Assembly (NCBI GenBank): GCA_030847615.1
Contig: JAUMIR010000001.1
Location: 160,615,001 to 160,679,000, forward strand
Direction of reading: 5' to 3'
DNA length: 64,000 nucleotides
DNA from: Gambelia wislizenii
Lineage: Eukaryota; Chordata; Lepidosauria; Squamata; Crotaphytidae
Shown: one piece after another, positions 55,740 to 64,000 of the stretch
Layout: each line of letters opens with the position of its first letter
Position numbering within the stretch: position 1 is the stretch's first letter
The notes under the pieces: generated by a model
What the model was told of the DNA's origin: nothing
The model's input: only the letters and a program-made list of their open reading frames with translations
Databases searched by the model: none
Made by a program: the position numbers and the translations under genes

Positions 55740-58386
55740 TCAGTATTCCAGGTGAGGTCTGACCAGAGCAGAATACAGTGGCACTATTACTTCCCTTGAT
55801 CTAGACACTGTACTCCTATTAATGCAGCCCAGAATCACATTGGCTTTTTTAGCTGCTGCATCACACTGCTGACTCATGTTCAGCTTGTGGTCCACCGAGA
55901 TTCCTAGATCTTTTTCCCATGTACTGCCCCCAAGCCATGTGTCACCCATCCTATATTTGTGCATTTCATTTTTACTGCCCAAGTCTAGTATTCTATATTT
56001 CTCCCTGTTGAAATTCATTTTGTTAATATTGGCCCAGCTTTCTAATGGGTTGAGGTCATTTTGAATTCTGATCCTGTCCTCTGGGATATTAGCTACCCCT
56101 CCTAATTTGGTGTCATCTACAAACTTGATAAGCATGCCCTCTATTCCCTCACCCAAGTCATTGATAAAGATGTTGAATACCGCTGGGCCCAGGACAGAAC
56201 TCCGTGGTACCCCACTGTTCACTTCTCTCCAGGATGAAGAGGAGCCATAGGTGACTACCATTTAGGTACGGTCAGTCAACGAATTACAAATCCACCTAAC
56301 AGTTGCATTGTCTAGCCCACAGGTTACTAACTTTTTTGCAAGCATATCATGGGGTACCTTGTCAAAAGCCTTACTGAAATCAAGATACACTACATCCACT
56401 GTGTTCCCTTGAGCTATCTAGTTTGTAACTCTATGGAAAAAAAAGAGATGAGATTAGTCTGGCATGACTTCTTTTTGAGAAATCCATGTTGACTTTTTTG
56501 ATCATGGCATTCCTTTCTAAGTGGTTACAGACTGTCTGTTTAATGATCTGCTCTAGAATCTTTCCTAGTATTGATGTCAAGCTGACTGGGCAGTAATTAT
56601 TTGGGTCTTCTTTTTTCCCCTTTTAAAAGATGGGGACAACATTTGCCATCTCCCAGTCTGCTGGGACCTCTCCTGTTCTCCAGGAATTCTCAAAGATTAT
56701 TGACAGTGGTTCTGAGATTACTTCTGCCAGTTCTTTAAATACCCTTGGATGAAGTTCATCTGGCCCTGGAGACTTGAACTCATTTATACTGGCCAGGTAT
56801 TCCTGAACTACCTCTTTACAATTCTGTGCTGTATTTCCCCTAATGCATCATCTGCTCCATCTTCCCCAGGTTGAGCACTGTTCCCCCTTTGGGAGAAGAC
56901 TGAAGCAAAGAAGGAATTAAGTAGTTCTACCTTTTCTCTGTCCCCTGTTAGCATTTCGCTATCTTCTCCCCGCAGCAGCCGTACCATTTTCTTGTTCTTC
57001 CTTTTGCTACAGACATAACCAAAAAAGCCCTTTTTATTGTTTTTAACCTCTCTAGCAAGCCTGAGCTCCATGTGAGCTTTGGCTTTTCTGACATTCCCCC
57101 TACATGAGCTGGCTATTTGTTTGAATTCTCCTTTGGTGATTTCTCCCTTTTTCCATTTCTTGTACATGTCCTTTTTATGTTTTAGCTCAGTTGAGAGTAC
57201 TTTCGACGTCCATCCTGGTTTCTTTATACACCTACCATTTTTCCTCCTCATTGGAACTGTTTCAAGTTGTGCCTTCTATATCTCACTTTTTATAAACTCC
57301 CATCCTTCATGAACTCCTTTTTTCTTTTAGTATTTCTGACCATGGCATCACCCCCAGTAATTCCCTAAGTTTTCTGAAATCAGCTTTCTTAAAGTCTAGA
57401 ATGCATGTCTGACTATGCTTGGCTTCCCCTTTCCTCTGTATAACAAACTCTAGGAAGACATGGTCACTCCCCCCTAGGGATCCTGCCACTTCCACACCAT
57501 TAACCAGGTCATCCCCATTGGTTAGGATCAGATCTAAAATAGATGATCCCCCTGTTTCCTCTTCCACCTTCTGGATAATGAAATTGTCTGCAAGGCAATT
57601 GAGGAATTTGTTGGACCTTAAATTCTTGGCAGAGTTGGACTTCCAACAAATATCAGGATAGTTCAAATCCCCCAGCACTACTACATCTCTCCTTTCTGAA
57701 TGTGCAGTCATCTGTTCCAGGAAGGCATCATCCAAGTCCTTGGTTTGGCTTGGAGGCCTGTAGTAGATCCCCAGAATGATATCCCTGCTATTTTTCTCTC
57801 CCATAATTTTTACCCAGATGCTCTCAACCTGGCTCCCAGGATTTAAGTCATGGATCTGTGCACAGGTGTACACCTCCTTAACATATAGTGCTACTCCACC
57901 ATCTTTTCTGTTTGGTCTATTCTTCTTAAATAGGCTATACCCCTCTATTCATACATTCCAATCATGAGACTCATCCCACCAGGTTTCAGTGATGCCTATG
58001 ATATCATATTTGCTTTGCTGTGCTAAGAGTTCAAGTTCATCCTGTTTATTTCCCATGCTCTGTGCAATCGTATAGAGACATCTGAAACCATGTACCATTT
58101 CCCTTATTTGCCTTTTAAAGGGTTTATTCCTCCCATTGTTGGGTTGTTGTTTTATTTGCCTTGTTCTCTGTATAACATTTGGGCTATTATCTCTAGCACT
58201 CAATGAACTCTTGCTTTCAAGAGTATTGTCTCCTTCCCCCATACAACTCAATTTAAAGCCCTGCTGATCAGATCTTTCAGATGCTTCACAAAAACATTCC
58301 TACCAACTGCTGTAAGGTGCAGCCCATCTCTTGCCAGAACTCTACTTCCCTGAAACCGCATCCCATGGTCCAGGAAGCCAAATTAT

Positions 58387-58806
58387 TCACAGCGGCACCA
58401 TTTGTGTAGCCAGTTGTTCGCCTCCACTATTCTCTCCCTTCCTGGGCCATGCCCTTCCACTGGAAGGACAGACGAAATGACTATCTGTGCATCCAAGGTT
58501 CTTCAGCTTCCTACCCAAAGCCTCATAATCCCTTGTGATCTGGAGGCTATGCCTTGCAGTATCATTGGTTTCCACATAGACCAAAATGAAGGGATAATGG
58601 TCTGAAGGCTTGATAAGTCTTGTCAGCCTCTCTGTTACATCTTGAATTTTTGCCCCAGGTAGACAGCATACCTCCCGAGACATTTTGTCAGGCCTGCATA
58701 CTTCTGCTTCTGTTCCTCGCAACTTCTGCTTCTGTTCCCCTGCCACCACCACCCTCCTCTTCCTTCGAGTCTTGACAGAGGCCACTTCATGTCCTGGATC
58801 TACCAA
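58387..58806 (-). pseudogene. CR1 ORF1 C-terminal part (esterase-like domain)
   Basis: This frame encodes LPGAKIQDVTERL then YPFILVYVETNDTARHSL and YEALGRKLKNLG. It resembles the esterase-like domain of CR1 ORF1, where the usual block is V-G-T-N-D-T; here glycine is replaced by glutamate. Upstream, 58806-59060 is partly open but broken. The protein's role in the element is thought to be RNA or membrane association, which is known for the family only. This copy is dead. Confidence 0.7.
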
Positions 58807-59065
58807 GGTTTTCTGTATGTTCCCTGAGGCCTGGCACTGTTGCTCTTCCTCTTCTTCTTTGGAAAGAGAGAGAACTTCAAATCAATTCTGTAGCTTCAAG
58901 CTGGCCAAAGGATCCCTGGCCTTTCTACTTCTCTGTGTCACATTCCTCCAAGTGTTCATTTCCTGTGTATGGGTAATGGCCTCCTCCATAGACACCTCCC
59001 TGTTGTGTTCTACTTCCAGGATGATCTTCCCTTCTTATCCCTCAGAACTAAAGTAAGTACTCCAT

Positions 59066-59542
59066 AATGGATCCCAGGAGATGGCATATACCTACTCTCT
59101 TGGCTATTAGGAGTCTGCCATAACAAAATACAGAATGTTGAACATTGCAGATATTTTGTAGCCAGTTACTTACAGCTTCTTCTCCTAAAAAATAGTGATC
59201 GGGTAAGAGAACTCACATGATCAACTCTTCCTATGTGCCACATCCTCTACCTATGTGGCTGTGCCATTCACATATGCACTACAGTCTCATGGAATAGTAA
59301 TAAGAAGGGACAACAGTTTCATTTCACTTTACTTTTAAATCACAATTTACCTAAAGGTGCAAAATGTGAATTGAGAGAAAGTGAAACTGATTATTTTGCT
59401 CATAGCAATAAGGAAAGGTAGCTCCCACATGTGTTCCCTTAAACTGTGAGGTTCCTCCCATTCACAACTTCCCAGATAGATCCATGCAAAAATTGGTGGT
59501 CAATTGACTTTGCACACTTTCAGAAACTGAAGTAACGAAGGA

Positions 59543-59573
<31 letters not shown>

Positions 59574-59702
59574 GTGCTCTAACTATGATTGTCGATCAAA
59601 ACATGTCCTCCAGTTTCCCCCTACTTCTAGAATGTGCTTAATTTCTTCTGGGTTTCTTGACTCTCCTGTTTTAATTTCTGCTTCAGAAACACACTTTTAA
59701 CC
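59066..59702. repeat. non-coding stretch with a (CA)n microsatellite
   Basis: (CA)n at 59546-59573. The rest is unrecognised and may include worn CR1 5' sequence. Confidence 0.45.
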
Positions 59703-59705
59703 TAG

Positions 59706-60699
59706 GGGGTGTCTATGCGGCAAAAATACTCACAGAATTCGCTCAGAAAACAAGCTGTCTTAATGAGATCCCACGTCTCATCATATTGTGAGGGAGGGGG
59801 GGGAAGAGGAAAAACTAGAAGTGAAAAGTATTCATGGCTTTTCCCAACTTTTTTAAAAAGCTCCAGTGATATGTACATTTTTGCTCATTAAGACAAGCCC
59901 CAAGCTATTAGACATGAATCATTTCCTAATGCATGACAAAGTGCAAACCTGTTTGGCTGGATGAGCACTGGGGGTGGGATTGGTTACAGGTCAAACCTCA
60001 TTGGCTGGATGAGTGCACGGGGTGGGGCTGGGTTATAGGGCAAGTTCCTGCTGCCGCCATGTTAGATTTTCACTGACGATAAACAAGGATTTGTGCTATA
60101 GTTTCTTTCCCTCTCTTTTTTGGAAAGGTGGAATATCGCTTGTGCGCACCATAGAAATAGGGGGTTTTTTAAAAAAAAAAAACAAGGTTCCACGGTGGCA
60201 GATTTAAAAATGCAAGTAATCCACTCACAGCCTGACTCAGCTTTCGCTCTCTCGCGCTCTCTCTCTCTCTCGCGCTCTCTCTCTCTCTCTGCCTTTTCTT
60301 CACAAACAAAGATTAAGATTCAGGAAGGACTCATCCCACGGTTTCTGCAAGTGCACTGATGTCTAAAAAGGCCAATCCGAGATAAACAAGTCCGGCTACA
60401 GAAAGCACAGCAGAAGGTCTCCTTGGGTGATGTTTCTGGGTTGTGATGCTTTCTGCATTGTCGTTTCTCTTCAAGAGTTGTTCCGCGTGAGTTCTCAAAT
60501 AAGGCTGCAGCATTGTGGATAGTGTGTCTCCATGCCTCCCGATGTAAGGCCAGGGCTGTTGTTGGTGATCAATTTGGCCGAGCCTGACTACAGGCATGCA
60601 AAATTTATGGGGGTTGTAAAACCATTAAGACAGGTAGCAACCTCTGCAATTTGCTATTACTGTGGAGCAGTCCTTTTTTTCCTTCATGTAGACAGCCCC
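59706..60699. mobile_element. family C TIR element with nested LINE
   Basis: Starts GGGGTGTCTATGCGGCA and ends CATGTAGACAGCCCC. TAG at 59703-59705 and 60700-60702 is the duplication. Its left part has AATACTCACAGAATTC and AATGAGATCCCAC. The middle has TTGGCTGGATGAGCACTGGG twice in diverged form (near 59954 and 60000). A zinc-finger LINE fragment (60229-60589) is nested in it. No transposase frame. Confidence 0.87.
60238..60580 (-). mobile_element. zinc-finger LINE 3' fragment nested in family C
   Basis: The minus strand encodes the LINE's C-terminal region ending in the zinc finger, with a (GA)n tail (plus-strand CT runs with CG interruptions at 60247-60290). AGCCTGACT at 60229-60237 and 60581-60589 flanks it as a 9-bp duplication. 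Part of that word is also LINE sequence, so the junction may include microhomology. The fragment is about 340 bp, 5'-truncated, and inactive. Confidence 0.85.
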
Positions 60700-60702
60700 T
60701 AG

Positions 60703-62040
60703 ACTGCAAAAATAAATCAACTGAGGGCTAGTCAGTGGTTAGCCCTTCCTTCTCAGCCAGGGATTGATTAGATTTCCTTTTGATTCCTTACAACTCTGTG
60801 ACTCTGGACATTTGAAGCTGAGCTGATTTAGCAGGCTTCTTTGTAGCTGATACAGGGGCAATTTTAAAACCCTTATACCCCAGTCCTGCCATTCACATCC
60901 CTGTTTTGTAAATCATAGTTAAGCATCATTGATCATCATGGCTCTGCCCAACACAGTGGCACTGGAAGCTCCACTCAGAGTAAAGCAGCTCGCCTTGCCT
61001 TGCAGCCATGTGCACTCTTTGGTTGTTCTGCTGCAAAATCCTCTGTGTCTCATCCTACATGTTTATTTCCCAGAATGGCACCTCCTAGGATCCAACCATA
61101 TGTCACCAAGTAGCACTTTTTACATGATGGGGGAAGCTTTTCTCACATTAATCTAGTTTGAGCAGGTGAGGCAGCTGTTTCCAAATGTATGAGAGCACAG
61201 GACACTTAGTAATCATTATTTAAACATCTGTTTTATGGTTTTGCAGAATCACCCGGAGAACATTTCCATATTTCATACAATTATTGAGCAAATGAAGCAT
61301 CTTTTCACAGAGTGATTCCAATGTGACGTTTTTCCTTCGTGAAACCCCAAATTTAGCTCACAATGGCTGGAATGGTGGGGAAGGGAGGATTACCTCCAAA
61401 GAAAATTTTCTCAGGTCATGGTGTTGCATTTGCATCTGCTACCAAAGAAATGCTTTACTTTCATTGTTGAGGGTGCCTCCAGCAAGGATGAGATGTGTAT
61501 TTTCATTTTTCCAAAAGCATCCAAGTCACATGCTGAATACAGTACTGTTTTGTGGGGTCATCATAACACTGATATTTGTTTCATCTGAAGGCTAATTGCC
61601 ATAATCAACCCAAAATGATGGCCTCCAATTTGATGAATGTTCAAAAGGAATTGGGTAAATTGAGAAAATGAGACTCTCGGTGGCACACCCACCAACACTT
61701 CAGAGATGAAAACTAGGATGCATGTGGCCAAGCAACATCAGGGTGTGGCTGAGGTGGCAAAACTTATGAATGATGAAGGACACACCAGCTAGGAAAGGCT
61801 GCAGTGGTTTGCTTTTACCGGACTCTACTGTGAAGGAAACTATTCCTCCCCTCCTTTCCCTCTTTCTGAATGAATTGAGCACAAGCAACTTTTGCACTTG
61901 GAATGCTGTTTGCAGCAACTGAAGTAAACTGAGGACAAAGGAGGAAAGTGGAAGGCAGAGAGAGAGAGAGCTGCTGGAAATGTGGGGTGACGGAGGATTA
62001 ATCAGCCTGTCCCTGCCAAATTGGGACAATTGGAGAGTAT
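60703..62040. other. no gene recognised
   Basis: Non-coding. Frames of 75-109 residues (for example 61700-62029 minus) have no motifs. A GA-rich run lies at 61958-61971. Confidence 0.45.
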
Positions 62041-62235
62041 GCAGTGTCCGCTAGTCATAATGGCTGTGTATTACCTCAAGGACCCGAGGCATTAAAAGGA
62101 CCAAGAATGCTATTGTGCTTATCCCCTACCAGTGGGTTTCACACAATCTTTTGCTTGGCTGCTGTGTGAAAAGAATGCTGAACTAGATAGGTCCTTGGTC
62201 TGATCCAGGAGGGCTTTTGGCCAGTGACAACTAAA
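62041..62235 (+). repeat. dispersed LINE-tail-like repeat
   Basis: TGTGTGAAAAGAATGCTGAA then CTAGATAGGTCCTTGGTC and TGATCCAGGAGGGCTTTT is a frequent reptile repeat word, probably a LINE 3' region. I cannot assign the family. Here it is the only recognisable part. Confidence 0.45.
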
Positions 62236-62248
62236 GGGAAAGCATAGA

Positions 62249-62495
62249 CAATGTGAGAGCCAGTGTGATGTAGTTGTTTGAGCACTGGACTACAATTCTG
62301 GAGGCCAGGATTTGAATCCCCACTCACCCTTGGAAACTCACTGGTTGAAACTGGGCATATCACACACTCTTAGGCTTAGAGGAAGGCAAAGGCAAACCTC
62401 CTATGAACAAATCTTGCCAAGAAAACCACGTGATAGGTTCAACTTAGGGATGTCATAAGTCAGAAACACACAACAACAACAACAACAACAACACA
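62249..62495 (+). mobile_element. tRNA-derived SINE with (ACA)n tail
   Basis: GAGAGCCAGTGTGATGTAGT holds a box A-like start, and GCCAGGATTTGAATCCCC holds box B. AGGCAAAGGCAAACCTCC, GAACAAATCTTGCCAAGAAA and ATGTCATAAGTCAGAAACAC follow, and the tail is (CAA)n to 62495. This is a common SINE of lizards. The CATAAGTC-type end is shared with the 5S SINE, which suggests a common LINE partner. Confidence 0.83.
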
Positions 62496-62529
62496 GACAA
62501 TGTGGTCACTTTTGTGTGTGTTTACATAT

Positions 62530-62745
62530 GGCACATCTGTCAAATTATGGCAACCCCATGAATTTCATAGGATTTTCTTAGGCAAGAAATACTCAGAGCT
62601 GGTTTTTCCAGTTCCTTCTTCTGAAATATAGCCTATACCATCTGGTATTTGTTGGCGGTCTCCCATGCAAATATTAACCAGGACTGACCCTGCTTAGCTT
62701 CCAAGATCAGATGGGAACTGGTGCTTTTAAGGTATTTAGGCCCTT
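62530..62745 (-). mobile_element. 5S rRNA-derived SINE, second copy
   Basis: The minus strand has CCCATCTGATCTTGGAAGC, TAAGCAGGGTCAGTCC and CATGGGAGACCGCC in 5S order. It is followed by GAAGGAACTGGAAAAACC, CTGAGTATTTCTTGCC and TTGCCATAATTTG. It is the same family as 44972-45185, in the opposite direction, and stands 35 bp from the (ACA)n SINE. Confidence 0.83.
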
Positions 62746-63303
62746 ACTTTACTGGGGCTTTATTGCTGTTCCTCTGACCAAAAGTGGATTTACCATAAGG
62801 TCCACCAACTGCCTAGTTGTGCTCTAGAACTGCTGTGCAAGCATACATGGGCAAACTAATGTTTCAGTATGCAAAATTCAGAAGGATTTTTCAGGAAAGG
62901 TGTATATGCTGGAACAGGTTCCTGCTCACTCATACTCATGGATCTTAACTTCTGACCACTTGGAACTGTGTTGCAACAGGCAGTAACCAAAAAACCCTAT
63001 AGGCTGGTCCAGTCCCAGTGATCAGGGTACAATGCACTGTGTAGCCTCAGACAGCAAATACTGATGCCTTTATGTAGCTCACAGGGCCTGCCTGACCAAC
63101 ATTCCTTGGCCTTATTTGACTTTGCAGTGAACCAATGTTGCTCCTCAATACCTGCCAATAAGCCCACAGGGAATATCAGAGTTGAGGAGCCTACTAGCTA
63201 TCTGGGTGACCCACCAGGTAGTCCCATTTGCCAAGATCCCCTTCAACACAGAGTGAACTCTGGCTGTAAGCACTAATGGTGAAATACATAAATAGCTGTA
63301 CAG
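62746..63303. other. no gene recognised
   Basis: Non-coding, with frames up to 70 residues lacking motifs. Confidence 0.4.
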
Positions 63304-63585
63304 TTTGTTTGTTTGTTTGTTTGTTTGTTTGTTTAATTTATAACCTTCTGTTCTCCTGACACAGGATTCAAGGTGACTTACTATTTTCTAATTAGATAAT
63401 TTCTTACTTATTAACCATAGAATTGACAAGCTCCCCCACTCCATGGTCATGTATCTGGGTTAATCAATGCAGCATTTTCTTATGTAAAAATCTCCCTGCA
63501 CACCACCACCACCATCATTGTTGTTGTTCTTGTTGTTATCTTGCCGTTCTCCCAAAATTGGGACTCAAGGTGGCTACCACTTACA
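63304..63585 (-). repeat. two simple-repeat-headed LINE-type tails
   Basis: (TTTG)n at 63304-63334 precedes CTTCTGTTCTCCTGACACA, and (TTG)n at 63518-63538 precedes GCCGTTCTCCCAAAATTGGG then ACTCAAGGTGGCTACC. Both resemble the scrap at 4997-5085, and both probably represent minus-strand 3' tails of an old element. Confidence 0.4.
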
Positions 63586-63609
63586 GTATATCACTTTTAT
63601 ACAATTTTA

Positions 63610-63735
63610 ACTATCATATCCTGGGGTTTGTAATTTGGCAAAATACTTAGAATTCCTTGCTAGAGAGCTCTAGTACTTGTCTACAGAGAATTCTAAGTAT
63701 ATCACCAAACTACAGGTCCTAGGTTTTTAATTCTA
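63610..63735. repeat. palindromic dispersed repeat
   Basis: TCCTGGGGTTTGTAATTTGG and CTTAGAATTC at the left pair with GAATTCTAAG and CACCAAACTACAGGTCCTAG at the right. It belongs to the general group of the 47285 palindrome. No clear duplication. Confidence 0.5.
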
Positions 63736-64000
63736 GCATGATGGTGTCAACTGCTGCAACTGCTAGGTGCTTTTTACCACCTGCCCAATCCCCCCCCCAA
63801 AAAAAAGGTTCTCCCAGCCCTGTCTCTGGATTGCCAATTATCTGCTTAGCAAAGTTTTATCATTAATCCATATTTCCCTTAATGCCTGTTTCTACCTTCA
63901 ACAGATACAATTCTATCTCCCCTCCAACTCTTGCTTGCATCTCTGTGACATTACAAGGGCCTACTCCTTGGTCTCCTGTTTTGACCCTGAAATCTCAGGC
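63736..64000. other. no gene recognised
   Basis: Non-coding to the window end, with C8 and A8 runs near 63791-63806. Confidence 0.4.

Larger units (their letters stand above)
55001..59065 (-). mobile_element. CR1 LINE, nearly full-length, decayed
   Basis: Reading the minus strand: ORF1 from about 59060 to 58390, then the ORF2 endonuclease (IIGITETWWDESHDW, GIYYRPP, GDLNYPDICW, GGSDHVFLEF) down to 57310. The pre-RT region is 57250-56810, and the RT follows with broken frames (FVDDTKLGG in place of FADD near 56120). The C-terminus VQRRVTKMVKDLE and FKQRLDGHLSG ends at 55071. The 3' tail is at 55001-55016. Multiple stops and shifts separate the pieces. A 246-bp family P element sits at 55494. 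Confidence 0.92.

Overview
The window reads as intergenic, transposon-dense DNA from a reptile, most probably a squamate and perhaps an iguanian lizard. I found no host gene that I can support. The call rests on the repeat mix: CR1 and L2 LINEs, a BovB-type RTE element, Sauria-type tRNA SINEs, a second tRNA-derived SINE with an (ACA)n tail, 5S-rRNA-derived SINEs, a Penelope-like fragment, hAT and mariner-like elements, and many inverted-repeat elements without a transposase. Nothing points to bacteria or a virus. Family names come from recognising motifs by eye, not from a database search.

The commonest structures are non-autonomous DNA transposons that I sort into three informal families. 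Family P (about 240-330 bp) has GGAC(A/T)TTTTCAGAC termini and is one long hairpin. Family B (about 570-640 bp, plus two short hairpin forms) has GGACTTTATCAGAC termini. Family C (about 0.85-1.07 kb) has GGGGTNGTNTACACGG-like termini. Most are flanked by 3-bp duplications, usually starting with T (TAA, TAG, TCA, TTA, TTG, TAT, TTT), which best fits the PIF/Harbinger superfamily.

Layout. 0-5 kb: Penelope-like fragment, family P element, a truncated relative of B, and a CR1 3' end holding two family P insertions. 5-14 kb: family C element, an LTR-like stretch, a hAT element with an 8-bp duplication, a mariner-like element. 14-27 kb: several B elements, a C element, two fragments of a LINE with a C-terminal zinc finger, an L2 fragment. 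27-34 kb: C elements and mariner-like elements, one a three-layer nest. 33.4-37 kb: the zinc-finger LINE interrupted by a CR1 whose open reading frame is still unbroken. 38-44 kb: a decayed BovB element on the minus strand, invaded by a SINE and TIR elements. 45-50 kb: a 5S SINE and more TIR elements. 50.4-52.1 kb: another zinc-finger LINE copy, split by a 1.2 kb GC-rich insertion with promoter-like sequence and four CTCF-like motifs. 53-61 kb: C and B elements and a nearly full-length decayed CR1. 61-64 kb: SINEs and simple repeats.

The only long uninterrupted frame with recognisable function is the CR1 ORF2 at 34490-36718, which lacks most of its endonuclease. No transposase frame was seen, so all the TIR elements depend on enzymes encoded elsewhere. 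The nesting gives a relative history: LINEs and mariner-like elements first, SINEs and family B or C elements next, and family P hairpins plus one CR1 last.
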